From Cohnella rhizoplanae (GTDB lineage Bacteria; Bacillota; Bacilli; Paenibacillales; Paenibacillaceae), in assembly GCF_948329515.1 (NCBI RefSeq), contig NZ_CAOJCN010000001.1:616776-680775 (forward strand): a stretch of DNA of 64,000 bases, given 5' to 3'. Of this stretch, positions 9,277-18,521 are shown in pieces. Each line of letters opens with the position of its first letter. Position 1 is the first letter of the stretch. The notes under the pieces are model-generated. The model was not told the origin of the DNA and made no database searches. It saw only the letters and a list, made by a program, of their open reading frames with translations. A program made the translations under genes and the position numbers.

Positions 9277-10689
9277 ATGCCTGGAGAAGAGTCGTTCGCG
9301 ATCGGACAAGTCTATCAGGTTAAATTGTCGGAAGACCGACTGGCGGCCCATTTGCATATCAAGCCGACCGAAGAAGCTGAAAACGCGACCGTCGCCCAAC
9401 TGCAAGGATTGCTCTCGGCAGCCGGCATCCGCTACGGCGTACAGCATGAGCTGTTGGAGCGAATCGCGCGGAATCCGAAAGATTTTTTCTACAGCGAGAA
9501 CATGGTGGCGACGGGGCTGCCGCCTACGGCTGGCGTCAACGGCTACGTAAAAGTGCTCTTCGAGGATCAGGGCCAGTCGAGAAGACCGGCCGAAAGGGAA
9601 GACGGCAGCGTCGACTACCGGGAGATGAAGCAGCTCGCGAACGTCAAGGCGGGTCAGCTGATCGCGACGCGCGTGCCGCCGCTGCCCGGTACGGCAGGCA
9701 TGACGGTGACGGGCGAGACGGTCGCCCCTAAGGAAGGCAAGGAAGCGAGCTTCAAGGTGGGCAAAAACGTCGTCGTCAACGCGGACAAGACGGCCATGTA
9801 CGCGGCGATGGACGGGCTGGTCACCTGGACGGACAAAGAAAAGCTGAACGTTTTTCCCGTCTTCGAAGTCAACGGGGACGTCGATTACCACACGGGAAAC
9901 ATCGACTTCGTCGGAACCGTCGTCATTCGCGGAAACGTGCTGACGGGATTTCGCGTGCGCGCCTCCGGGGACATCCGCGTTACTGGCGGCGTGGAGGGCG
10001 CGGAAATGGAGTCCGACGGATCGATCGAGATCAGCGGCGGGATCATCGGCTCCAACAAGGGCTTCGTCAAGGCCGGCGTCGACGTCAAATGCTCGTTCGT
10101 GCAGGAGGGCAACGTGACCGCGGGCCAGGACGTACTAGTGTCGCAGAGCATCATGCATTCGAATATCCGGGCGGGCAGGAGCATCCGTTGCGAGGGCGCC
10201 AAAGGCCTGATCGTAGGCGGGCTGCTGCAAGCCGGCGACCTGCTGGTCGCCCGCACCATCGGCAACGCCATGTCGACCGTGACTTCCATCGAGGTCGGGC
10301 TTAAGCCCGAACTGCGCCAAGAGATGGCGGATCTGCGCCAGCAAGTTCGGCAGATGTCCGAGAGCCTGGACAAGACGGAGAAGGCGCTCGTGCTGCTCGA
10401 TCAGCTTGCGGCCGCGGGACAGCTGACGCCCGACAGGCTCGCCATGCGGATCAAGCTCAACTCCACGCGCAGGCAAGTGACCGAGGAGCTGAGAACCGCC
10501 AAGGAACACATACTCGAAATCGAAAAAACGCTGGAAGATACGGATCTTGCGAAGGTCAACGTGTTACATACGGTATACGGCGGAACCAAGATCGTCATCG
10601 GCCGGTATACGAGATTCGTCAAAGACAGCGCCAAACGCGTCGCCTTCCGGTACGACGAGGGCGAGATCGCGATGTCGCCGCTCATCTAA
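9277..10689 (+). CDS. FapA/DUF342-family polymer-like beta-helix protein
   Basis: 470 residues from the ATG at 9277, chosen because ggaaggggggg (9261-9271) sits just upstream; an in-frame ATG at 9259 lies within that site. The central part repeats short segments such as DIRVTGGVEGAEMESDGSIEISGGIIG, resembling the right-handed beta-helix of bactofilin/FapA-type DUF342 proteins. The C-terminal third (about 330-430) is a predicted coiled coil. DUF342 proteins are often encoded beside sigD in Paenibacillaceae and clostridia, but their role in motility is not settled. The family call is from repeat pattern and context. Confidence 0.8.
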   Translation: MPGEESFAIGQVYQVKLSEDRLAAHLHIKPTEEAENATVAQLQGLLSAAGIRYGVQHELLERIARNPKDFFYSENMVATGLPPTAGVNGYVKVLFEDQGQSRRPAEREDGSVDYREMKQLANVKAGQLIATRVPPLPGTAGMTVTGETVAPKEGKEASFKVGKNVVVNADKTAMYAAMDGLVTWTDKEKLNVFPVFEVNGDVDYHTGNIDFVGTVVIRGNVLTGFRVRASGDIRVTGGVEGAEMESDGSIEISGGIIGSNKGFVKAGVDVKCSFVQEGNVTAGQDVLVSQSIMHSNIRAGRSIRCEGAKGLIVGGLLQAGDLLVARTIGNAMSTVTSIEVGLKPELRQEMADLRQQVRQMSESLDKTEKALVLLDQLAAAGQLTPDRLAMRIKLNSTRRQVTEELRTAKEHILEIEKTLEDTDLAKVNVLHTVYGGTKIVIGRYTRFVKDSAKRVAFRYDEGEIAMSPLI

Positions 10690-10710
10690 AACCGGAGGAG
10701 GCGAAGATCC

Positions 10711-11034
10711 GTGAGCTACAAGCCGATCGACGTGCAAACCTCGATTCCCCGCTCCATCGAGTTGACGCCGCTCCAGGCGGCCCAGCAGCTGCGTCAGTCG
10801 GCCGACCAGGCGGCGCTCGGCATGCAGGCGCAGAAGCTCGCCGACCGGGACGCGAAGCGCGGCGCCAAGTCCGAAGGGACCGGGCACAAATCGATCGCGG
10901 ACGACGACGATCCGAAGGAAAGCCGCCAAAAGCGTCCCGGCGCGCGGAAAAAGCGCGAAGAAACCAAAGAGGCGCCTGATACGCATGAGGCCGAGCATCC
11001 GTATAAGGGACATCATATCGACCTGTCGTTATAG
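10711..11034 (+). CDS. Small hydrophilic protein in motility operon, unknown function
   Basis: 107 residues with a GTG start behind ggaggaggcg. It is highly charged, without signal peptide or membrane segment. The N-terminus (YKPIDVQTSIPR) and the C-terminus (YKGHHIDLSL) look structured, separated by a Lys/Arg/Glu/Asp-rich middle. I do not recognise a named family. It sits between the DUF342 gene and the SwrB-like gene with short gaps, so it is probably co-transcribed with them. Confidence 0.7.
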   Translation: MSYKPIDVQTSIPRSIELTPLQAAQQLRQSADQAALGMQAQKLADRDAKRGAKSEGTGHKSIADDDDPKESRQKRPGARKKREETKEAPDTHEAEHPYKGHHIDLSL

Positions 11035-11055
11035 CACGGGGAAGGTGAGAGAGTA

Positions 11056-11775
11056 TTGGACATGCACCCTTGGGTTACGTTGGTGATCGCCGGGGCTGCC
11101 ATCGCGGGATACGGCTGGCTGAAGCCCGAGCCGAAGGAACAGGCCGCCGCGACCGTTAACGAGGAAGCCTACGACCGCCTGCTCGAGGACCTGGAGACGG
11201 AAAACCGGGAGCTCGTGGACGCGGTAGCCGCCTTCAAGCGGGAGCAGGACGATACGGTCAGCCGTCTCGGCCGGCGCATCCGGGAACTCGAGCGCCAGAT
11301 GGAGGAGACGGTTCATCGGCAGGCCTCCTATGCCGGACGAGAGGCGGCTGCCGCCCGGGCCGAGGCGTCGGCGTCGGATTCGAGTACTGCGGCAATGTCG
11401 GACGTTACGGTCTCTCAGAAGATCGCGACCGTCTCCGAATCGGCGGGAGCCGCAGCGGGGGAGCCGCAGCGAACCGGCAGTGCCGCTCGGCCCGAAGATT
11501 CTGCTTCGCCTGAGGCAATCGACGAAGCGGGGCAGTACGACCGGCATTCCGGCCGTGTCCCGCAGACGCCGCTGATCGAACGCGCCGGCCTCCGAGGCGA
11601 AGAAAAAGACGCCGCGACCGATCGGCCGCCGGCGATCCGCGAACGGTACGCCGAGCTGCTCGCGCTGTACGAGCGCGGACGATCCGTGGAGCAGGTCGCC
11701 AAGGCGATGAACATGAACAAGGGCGAGGTGCAGCTCATTCTGCAGCTCGCCAAGCGGGAGGTGAGCCGGCCATGA
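11056..11775 (+). CDS. SwrB/YlxL-like membrane-anchored coiled-coil protein
   Basis: 239 residues from a TTG start (11056) placed 6 bases after aaggtgag; an ATG at 11062 is the alternative. Layout: one N-terminal membrane segment (about 7-22), a coiled coil (about 34-90), a low-complexity Ala/Ser/Glu region, and a C-terminal helix-turn-helix-like segment (about 196-235, with YERGRSVEQVAKAMNMNKGEV). This order and the position after sigD match SwrB (YlxL) of B. subtilis, a swarming/flagellar assembly activator that is about 167 residues. Direct sequence similarity was not tested, so homology is a proposal. The stop overlaps the next ATG. Confidence 0.65.
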   Translation: MDMHPWVTLVIAGAAIAGYGWLKPEPKEQAAATVNEEAYDRLLEDLETENRELVDAVAAFKREQDDTVSRLGRRIRELERQMEETVHRQASYAGREAAAARAEASASDSSTAAMSDVTVSQKIATVSESAGAAAGEPQRTGSAARPEDSASPEAIDEAGQYDRHSGRVPQTPLIERAGLRGEEKDAATDRPPAIRERYAELLALYERGRSVEQVAKAMNMNKGEVQLILQLAKREVSRP

Positions 11776-12359
11776 ACAAGCGCCGTGCGCTGCTCGTCGG
11801 CTTGGGCGTCGGCCTGATGGCCGGCGCTGCCCTGCTGCAGCTCATGACGTTCGGCGAGAGATTGAGCGAAGGGGCGGCAATGCCCGAGGCTCTGACGGTC
11901 GAGCAGCTTCAGGTGGAGGCCGAAGGCCGGGGATTCGCGATGTACAAGCTAAGCGAGCCGATGTATACGAAAGCGCAGCTCGACGAAGCCGTCGCTTCGG
12001 CGCGCGCGGAAGCGCAGGCTGCAAGCGACGCCGCAACGCCATCGCCGAGCGCCGGCGCGAAGCCGTCGCCGTCGCCCAGCGCCACAGCGAAGCCTTCGCC
12101 AAGCGCCACAGCGAAGCCATCGCCCGCATCCGAAGCGAGTGCAGGGCGGGATACAAAGCTTGGTCTTTATATCGCGGCCGGAGATTCGCTCGACAAGGTC
12201 GCGACCGGTCTGAAGGCGCTCGGCGTCATTCAGGACAAAGCAGCCTTTCTCAAGGCGGCGAAACCTTTCGGGGGCAAAATGCAGGTGGGATTAAGCGTAT
12301 TCGAGGGCCAGATTACGTACGACGAGATCGTCGCGGAGCTCGTGCGCAACAAAAACTGA
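11772..12359 (+). CDS. MltG/YceG-like N-terminal domain membrane protein
   Basis: 195 residues. It has an N-terminal membrane anchor (about 7-26), an extracytoplasmic region with Ser/Pro/Ala/Lys repeats (SATAKPSP type, about 95-125), and a C-terminal domain (about 130-195) containing 'LYIAAGDSLDKVATGLKALG' and 'GVIQDKAAF'. That end resembles the LysM-like leading subdomain of endolytic transglycosylase MltG. The catalytic transglycosylase core is absent, so enzymatic activity is unlikely; wall binding is a possible role. The start overlaps the previous stop (ATGA). It is the last gene before the rpsB promoter. Confidence 0.6.
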   Translation: MNKRRALLVGLGVGLMAGAALLQLMTFGERLSEGAAMPEALTVEQLQVEAEGRGFAMYKLSEPMYTKAQLDEAVASARAEAQAASDAATPSPSAGAKPSPSPSATAKPSPSATAKPSPASEASAGRDTKLGLYIAAGDSLDKVATGLKALGVIQDKAAFLKAAKPFGGKMQVGLSVFEGQITYDEIVAELVRNKN

Positions 12360-12413
12360 GCAGAATGGCGTCTCGCCGAGCTGCGGAGATGCCGAGCCCA
12401 TGTCCTGCTTGTG

Positions 12414-12442
12414 TTGCAAGCCCGGGAACCTTATGTTATATT
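12414..12442 (+). promoter_or_regulatory. SigA-type promoter of rpsB
   Basis: TTGCAA (12414-12419), a 17-base spacer, then TATATT (12437-12442). Transcription would begin near 12449, giving a leader of about 125 bases before rpsB. Such leaders in Firmicutes often carry an S2 autoregulatory structure; I cannot fold it here. A hairpin at 12367-12393 (ggcgtctc/ggagatgcc arms), without a T-run, precedes the promoter and may mark the end of the motility operon. Confidence 0.65.
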
Positions 12443-12573
12443 GTTAAACGGTGTGAAAAAACGCACGCCGTTCAATTCCGTCAGCGGTGCTTCGCCACGC
12501 GAAGTTCTGACGGGAAGCGCGAACCGGCGGAGGAGATTCACGATCCAAAACCATTACGGAGGTGCAAGTTAAA

Positions 12574-13272
12574 ATGGCAGTAATTTCGATGAAGCAGCTT
12601 CTCGAAGCTGGCGTACACTTCGGTCACCAAACGCGTCGCTGGAACCCGAAGATGGACAAGTACATCTTTACCGAACGGAACGGCATCTACATCATCGACC
12701 TGCAAAAGACGGTCAAGAAAGTCGACGAAGCGTACAACTTCGTTCGCCAGCTCGGCGAGCAAGGCGGCACGATGCTGTTCGTCGGCACGAAGAAGCAAGC
12801 GCAGGATTCCGTGAAGGAAGAAGCGGAGCGCAGCGGCCAATTCTACATCAACCAACGTTGGCTCGGCGGCACGCTGACCAACTTCTCCACGATTCAAAAG
12901 CGTACGGATCGTCTGCACCAGCTCGACAAGTGGGAGCAGGACGGCACGTTCGAAGTGTTGCCTAAGAAGGAAGTTATCATCCTTCGCAAGGAAAAGGAAC
13001 GTCTTGAGAAGTTCCTGGGCGGCATCAAGCATATGCGCAGACTGCCTGACGCGCTGTTCATCATCGACCCGCGCAAGGAGCGCATCGCCGTCGCCGAAGC
13101 CCGCAAGCTGGGTATCCCGATCGTCGGCATCGTCGATACGAACTGCGATCCGGACGAGATCGACTACGTCATTCCGGGCAACGACGACGCGATCCGCGCC
13201 GTTAAGCTGCTGACGAGCAAGATGGCAGACGCCATCGTCGAATCCCGCCAAGGCGAAGAAACGACCGCTTAA
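12574..13272 (+). CDS. rpsB: 30S ribosomal protein S2
   Basis: 232 residues, starting at the ATG behind ggaggtg (12559-12565) rather than an upstream in-frame codon. It starts [25 protein letters not shown] and contains [18 protein letters not shown], both highly conserved in S2. The C-terminal half includes [11 protein letters not shown] and [12 protein letters not shown]2 binds late in 30S assembly and holds S1-like factors at the platform. It is followed by a terminator and tsf, the standard order. Confidence 0.98.
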   Translation: MAVISMKQLLEAGVHFGHQTRRWNPKMDKYIFTERNGIYIIDLQKTVKKVDEAYNFVRQLGEQGGTMLFVGTKKQAQDSVKEEAERSGQFYINQRWLGGTLTNFSTIQKRTDRLHQLDKWEQDGTFEVLPKKEVIILRKEKERLEKFLGGIKHMRRLPDALFIIDPRKERIAVAEARKLGIPIVGIVDTNCDPDEIDYVIPGNDDAIRAVKLLTSKMADAIVESRQGEETTA

Positions 13273-13301
13273 TCAGCCGGTTCCTACAGCATTGCCAGGT
13301 C

Positions 13302-13341
13302 AAGGGTGGTCAGAAGAGAACCTTCTCACCGCCCTTTTTTT
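13302..13341 (+). terminator. Terminator/attenuator between rpsB and tsf
   Basis: Arms aagggtggtcagaag and ccttctcaccgcccttt flank a short loop and run into seven T residues. One mismatch and one G-U pair are present. It lies inside the rpsB-tsf unit, so it probably reduces tsf relative to rpsB instead of ending all transcription, unless tsf has its own promoter. Confidence 0.8.
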
Positions 13342-13413
13342 GAAAAAACATAAACCAATCGAAGCCGTCCGCGCACTGTGCGTCCGGCGGCACATAACCC
13401 AGGAGGGAATCCC

Positions 13414-14064
13414 ATGGCAGTTAATGCAGCAGACGTAAAAGCGCTCCGCGAAAGAACGGGAGCAGGCATGTTGGATTGCAAAAAGGCGCTCGAGGAAGCC
13501 GGCGGCGACGTCTCCAAGGCATCCGACCTGCTCCGTGAAAAAGGTCTTGCGGCGGCCGCTAAGAAGGGCGACCGAATCGCAACCGAAGGCCGCGTAGAAT
13601 CTTATATCCACGGCGCCGGCCGCATCGGCGTGCTGGTCGAAGTCAACTGCGAGACCGACTTCGTAGCCATGACCGATCAATTCAAGGAACTGGTACGCGA
13701 CATCGCGATGCACATCGCGGCAGCTAACCCGCTGGTCGTACGCCGCGAGGAAGTTCAACAAGCCGACCTGGACAAGGAAGCCGAGATCCTGCGCAACCAG
13801 GCGCTGAACGAAGGCAAGCCGGAGAAAATCGTCGAGAAGATCGTCGAAGGCCGCCTGAACAAGTATTACGAAGAAAACGTGCTCCTCGAGCAATCGTTCG
13901 TCAAAGACCCGGACAAGACGATCCAAACGCTGCTCAACGAGAAAATCTCCACGATCGGCGAGCAAATCTCCATCCGCCGCTTCGTCCGTTTCGAGCTGGG
14001 CGAGGGTCTTGAAAAGAAGCAAGACAACTTCGTAGAAGAAGTTATGGCGCAAGTCAAAGTTTAA
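13414..14064 (+). CDS. tsf: Translation elongation factor Ts
   Basis: 216 residues from the ATG behind aggaggga. The N-terminal UBA-like segment [23 protein letters not shown] and the core motif [11 protein letters not shown] are diagnostic. EF-Ts exchanges GDP for GTP on EF-Tu. The protein is of the short Gram-positive type (B. subtilis has 293; thermophile-like forms are near 200), so part of the C-terminal core is compact. It is followed by a clear terminator. Confidence 0.97.
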   Translation: MAVNAADVKALRERTGAGMLDCKKALEEAGGDVSKASDLLREKGLAAAAKKGDRIATEGRVESYIHGAGRIGVLVEVNCETDFVAMTDQFKELVRDIAMHIAAANPLVVRREEVQQADLDKEAEILRNQALNEGKPEKIVEKIVEGRLNKYYEENVLLEQSFVKDPDKTIQTLLNEKISTIGEQISIRRFVRFELGEGLEKKQDNFVEEVMAQVKV

Positions 14065-14077
14065 TCGGCCTGTCTGA

Positions 14078-14104
14078 GGGAACACGCGGTGTTCCCTTTT
14101 TTTA
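14078..14104 (+). terminator. Intrinsic terminator after tsf
   Basis: Perfect 8-base arms gggaacac and gtgttccc with a 3-base loop, followed by a T-run. It separates tsf from pyrH. Confidence 0.9.
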
Positions 14105-14150
14105 AGGAGCTTGGACGCTTAAGAACGGCCGGGGAACTCTTCCCGTATAG

Positions 14151-14906
<756 letters not shown>

Positions 14907-15461
14907 GTGCCTCAAACGATCAAGAAGAACGCAGAAGAACGAATGGAAAAAGCGTTGGCCGCGCTGCGCCGCGACCTGTCGACGCTGCGTGCCGGACGCG
15001 CATCCAGCGCGATGCTCGACCGCGTGCAGGCCGAGTACTACGGCGCGCTCACGCCGGTCAACCAGCTCGGCACGATCAATACGCCGGATTCCCGCACGCT
15101 GATCATTCAGCCGTGGGACAAATCCGCGCTGGCCGCGATCGAAAAAGCGATTCTCAAGTCGGACGTGGGGCTGACGCCGGCGAACGACGGCACGATTATC
15201 CGGCTCAACATTCCGCCGCTGACCGAAGAACGCCGCGCGGACCTCGTCAAGTCGACCAAGAAGTTCGGCGAGGAAGCCAAGGTCGCGATCCGGAACATCC
15301 GCCGCGACGCCAACGACGACATCAAGAAAAAAGAAAAGGGCGAGATCTCCGAGGACGAGTCCCGGCGCCATCAGGAAGATATCCAGAAATCGACCGACCG
15401 CTTCGTCGCCGAGGTGGACAAGATTCTGGCTGCCAAAGAAAAAGAGATCATGGAAGTCTAA
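14907..15461 (+). CDS. frr: Ribosome recycling factor
   Basis: 184 residues; GTG start immediately after the pyrH stop. Conserved [14 protein letters not shown] segment (here [15 protein letters not shown]), [15 protein letters not shown] and IPPLTEERR. It splits post-termination ribosomes with EF-G. Length is typical (185). The start is GTG with ggggag about 10 bases upstream. Confidence 0.97.
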   Translation: MPQTIKKNAEERMEKALAALRRDLSTLRAGRASSAMLDRVQAEYYGALTPVNQLGTINTPDSRTLIIQPWDKSALAAIEKAILKSDVGLTPANDGTIIRLNIPPLTEERRADLVKSTKKFGEEAKVAIRNIRRDANDDIKKKEKGEISEDESRRHQEDIQKSTDRFVAEVDKILAAKEKEIMEV

Positions 15462-15474
15462 GCATGTCGACCGG

Positions 15475-15568
15475 CCCCTCCGCAAGGTGGGGTTCGTTTT
15501 AAATTTTCGGGGTCCCCGCATGGGAACAGCGTACGGCTCCGGCGCAGCCCCACCCGCGTGGGGTTATT
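15475..15568 (+). terminator. Two hairpins between frr and uppS
   Basis: First: cccctcc-gcaa-ggtgggg (15475-15492) with a GCAA tetraloop and one T-T mismatch, followed by ttcgtttt. Second: ccccac-ccgc-gtgggg (15548-15563), followed by ttattta. The first is a plausible weak intrinsic terminator; the second lies about 30 bases before the uppS start and could act on transcription or on translation of uppS. Confidence 0.5.
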
Positions 15569-15598
15569 TAATGGTCGCTAAAACCAGGGGGAACAGCC

Positions 15599-16402
15599 AT
15601 GAGCAATCGATTTTTGGGCGGTCTGTTCGGCAAAAAGCAGGAGGACGGAAAAGAAGGTCCGGGAGCGGACCGGGCAACGACGTCCGAAGGCTTGTTGAAG
15701 GAAGGCCGAATACCCCGGCACGTGGCCATCATCATGGACGGCAACGGACGCTGGGCCAAAGCCCGCGGCCTGCCTCGGGTAGCGGGTCACCATAGCGGCA
15801 TGAAAGCCGTCAAGCGCATAACGCAAGCCGCGGATCGTCTGGGCGTCGAATATCTGACGATGTACGCGTTTTCGACGGAAAATTGGAAGCGGCCGAAGGC
15901 CGAAGTGGAATTTTTGATGAAGCTCCCTCAGGAGTTTCTATCCATCGAGCTCGAGGACCTCATCCGCAACAATGTGCAGGTCAAGATGATGGGCGTGCGG
16001 GACCTGCTGCCTGACTTTACGCTCGACGCGATAGAAGAAGCCGTCCGCCGGACCGAGCACAATACGGGACTCGTCCTGAACTTTGCGCTGAACTACGGCA
16101 GCCGGATGGAGATCGTCGAGGCGGCGAGAACGATCGCGCGGCGGGCTGCTGCGGGCGAGCTGTCTCCGGAAGACATCGACGAGCAAATGCTTCAAAGCGC
16201 GCTGCTGAGCGGCGATCTTCCGGATCCTGACCTGCTCATCCGCACGAGCGGCGAGCTCCGGCTGAGCAACTTTATGCTCTGGCAGCTCGCCTACAGCGAA
16301 TTCTGGTTCACGGACGTGTATTGGCCTGAATTCTCGGAGGCGCACTTCCACGAGGCGATTCGCGAATACCAGCGGCGCGCTCGCCGATACGGGGGGATCT
16401 AA
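15599..16402 (+). CDS. uppS: Isoprenyl transferase (undecaprenyl diphosphate synthase)
   Basis: 267 residues. It has an N-terminal charged extension of about 35 residues, then the cis-prenyltransferase core: HVAIIMDGNGRWAKARGLPR (catalytic Asp in MDGNGRW), YLTMYAFSTENWKRP, and RTSGELRLSNFMLWQ near the C-terminus. It makes the C55 carrier for cell-wall precursors from IPP and FPP. It precedes cdsA with a 4-base gap, suggesting coupled expression of envelope lipid genes. Confidence 0.96.
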   Translation: MSNRFLGGLFGKKQEDGKEGPGADRATTSEGLLKEGRIPRHVAIIMDGNGRWAKARGLPRVAGHHSGMKAVKRITQAADRLGVEYLTMYAFSTENWKRPKAEVEFLMKLPQEFLSIELEDLIRNNVQVKMMGVRDLLPDFTLDAIEEAVRRTEHNTGLVLNFALNYGSRMEIVEAARTIARRAAAGELSPEDIDEQMLQSALLSGDLPDPDLLIRTSGELRLSNFMLWQLAYSEFWFTDVYWPEFSEAHFHEAIREYQRRARRYGGI

Positions 16403-16406
16403 GGCG

Positions 16407-17192
16407 ATGGGTCAACGGATCGTCACCGGCGTCGTCGCAGGCGCCGCATTTCTAGTGCTGCTGTGGCTGGGCGGCTGGTATTATTCGCTTATGCTGGCGG
16501 TTCTCGCACTCATCGGTTTCCATGAATTCGTCAAACTCAACAAGCTTCCGGCATTACGCGCCGATGTGCTCTGCGGGTTCGCGGCGACGCTCTTGCTCTC
16601 GCTGCCGCGACTGCCGTTCGAATGGACGACGCCAAGCGCGGAGGCGGTCGCCTGGATCCTCATGTTCGTCCTACTCTCGGCGACCGTTTTCAGCAAAAAC
16701 CGGATAACGCTCGAACATTCGGCGCTGCTTTTCATCGGCGCATTTTATATCGGACTCGGCTTTCGCTATATGGCGGCGACGCGCGATCTGCCGCACGGCA
16801 TGTTCTGGCCGCTGCTCGTATTCTTCTGCATTTGGGCGTCGGACGCCGGCGCGTACTTCGTCGGCAAGGCGATCGGCAGAACCAAGCTATGGCCCGCCAT
16901 CAGCCCGAATAAGACCGTCGAAGGCGCGCTCGGCGGACTCGTCATCGCGCTGGCGATCTCGCTTGTGTTCGCCATCGTATGGCCGGACTGGATCGGCTAC
17001 GGCACCGCAATCGGCATCGCGCTTGCAGCCGCCATTGCCGGACAGCTCGGGGATTTGATCCAATCGGCATACAAGCGATTCCGCGGCGTCAAGGACTCCG
17101 GGAACCTGCTGCCGGGCCACGGAGGCGTGCTCGACCGCACGGACAGCTGGCTCATCGTGTTTCCGCTCGTCCATCTGCTCGGTCTGATCTAA
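16407..17192 (+). CDS. cdsA: Phosphatidate cytidylyltransferase (CDP-DAG synthase)
   Basis: 261 residues, very hydrophobic, with about seven membrane segments. The C-terminal signature SAYKRFRGVKDSGNLLPGHGGVLDRTDSW (seen at about 213-241) is the CdsA family pattern with metal-binding aspartates. It makes CDP-diacylglycerol from phosphatidate and CTP for phospholipid synthesis. It lies in the usual uppS-cdsA-dxr-rasP order. Confidence 0.96.
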   Translation: MGQRIVTGVVAGAAFLVLLWLGGWYYSLMLAVLALIGFHEFVKLNKLPALRADVLCGFAATLLLSLPRLPFEWTTPSAEAVAWILMFVLLSATVFSKNRITLEHSALLFIGAFYIGLGFRYMAATRDLPHGMFWPLLVFFCIWASDAGAYFVGKAIGRTKLWPAISPNKTVEGALGGLVIALAISLVFAIVWPDWIGYGTAIGIALAAAIAGQLGDLIQSAYKRFRGVKDSGNLLPGHGGVLDRTDSWLIVFPLVHLLGLI

Positions 17193-17276
17193 AGGAATTG
17201 CAGGCGCGTCTCGCTCGCGCAGCGAACGCAGCCGGGCCGCAGCAGCATCCAAGGCATACATAACGGAGGGACCGGC

Positions 17277-18425
17277 TTGAAAAAGAAGGTGGCGGTGCTC
17301 GGAAGCACCGGCTCGATTGGAACGCAGACGCTGGACGTGATCTCGCGGGATCCGGCGTCGTACGAGGTCGTAAGCCTTGCTGCGGGCACGCAGGACGAGC
17401 TGCTGCTCGAACAGGCGCATCGGTTCAAGCCCAAGCTCGTGTCGATCGGCTCGCAGGCGTTGGCCGACAAGATCAGGGGCGATCTGCCGAGCGGCACGAA
17501 GCTCGTATGGGGCGAAGAGGGTCTCGTCGAAGCGGCGGCCGGCGCCGGCGCCGATTATGTCGTCTGCGCGCTTATGGGCAGTCTCGGCCTGAAGTCGACG
17601 CTCGCCGCGATCGACGCAGGAGCTGCGATCGGACTGGCGAACAAGGAGACGCTCGTAACCGCAGGCCATATCGTGACGAAGCGCGCCGCAGAGAAAGGCG
17701 TGCCGCTGCTGCCGATCGACAGCGAGCACTCGGCGATCTTCCAATGCTTGAACGGAGAAGATCGAGGCACGATCGGCCGGCTGATCATCACCGCGTCGGG
17801 CGGCAGCTTCCGCGACCTCGGCCGGGACGAGCTCCGCGGCGTGACGGTCGAAGACGCCCTCAAGCATCCGAACTGGTCGATGGGCGCCAAGATTACGATC
17901 GACTCGGCGACGATGGCGAACAAAGGGCTCGAAGTCATGGAAGCCCACTGGCTGTTCGGGCTGCCGTACGACCGGATCGACGTCGTGCTTCATCCGGAGA
18001 GCATCGTGCATTCGATGGTCGAATTCGTCGATACGAGCGTCATGGCGCAGCTCGGCAATCCGGATATGCGCGTGCCGATTCAATACGCGCTCACTTACCC
18101 GGAGCGCCAACCGTCGCCGGCATCCCCGCTCGACCTGCTGCGCGCCGGCACGCTGCATTTCAGGGAGATGGATTTTGCACGTTATCCATGTCTTAGAATG
18201 GCGTACGAGGCAGGTAGGGCGGGAGGGACCGCCCCGACCGTATTCAATGCGGCGAACGAAGTCGCCGTCGCCAGGTTCCTGAAGCGCGAGATTCCGTTCC
18301 TGGCGATCGAAGACATCATCGAATCCGCGCTCGCGCACCATGAGGCGACGCAAGCGCCCGACCTCGAGGCAATCGCCTTCGCAGACGGCCGGGCGCGCGA
18401 GTTTGCGGCCGCATGGCGCAAATAG
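17277..18425 (+). CDS. dxr: 1-deoxy-D-xylulose 5-phosphate reductoisomerase
   Basis: 382 residues from TTG at 17277, 6 bases after ggaggg. The NADPH-binding GSTGSIGTQTLDV opens the protein. Substrate and metal motifs are visible: NKETLV, PIDSEHSAIFQ (metal-binding Asp and Glu) and KITIDSATMANKGLEVMEAH. It commits DXP to the MEP isoprenoid pathway, supplying IPP for UppS encoded just upstream. Normal length, all motifs intact. Confidence 0.97.
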   Translation: MKKKVAVLGSTGSIGTQTLDVISRDPASYEVVSLAAGTQDELLLEQAHRFKPKLVSIGSQALADKIRGDLPSGTKLVWGEEGLVEAAAGAGADYVVCALMGSLGLKSTLAAIDAGAAIGLANKETLVTAGHIVTKRAAEKGVPLLPIDSEHSAIFQCLNGEDRGTIGRLIITASGGSFRDLGRDELRGVTVEDALKHPNWSMGAKITIDSATMANKGLEVMEAHWLFGLPYDRIDVVLHPESIVHSMVEFVDTSVMAQLGNPDMRVPIQYALTYPERQPSPASPLDLLRAGTLHFREMDFARYPCLRMAYEAGRAGGTAPTVFNAANEVAVARFLKREIPFLAIEDIIESALAHHEATQAPDLEAIAFADGRAREFAAAWRK

Positions 18426-18521
18426 CAACCTGCCTTTCGCAAGACCCGTATTCTCTTGTATCGCCTCGGCGAATAATGTTAATCTAAGGACAGCCGTTAG
18501 GGCGGACGGAGGGTTACTTGC

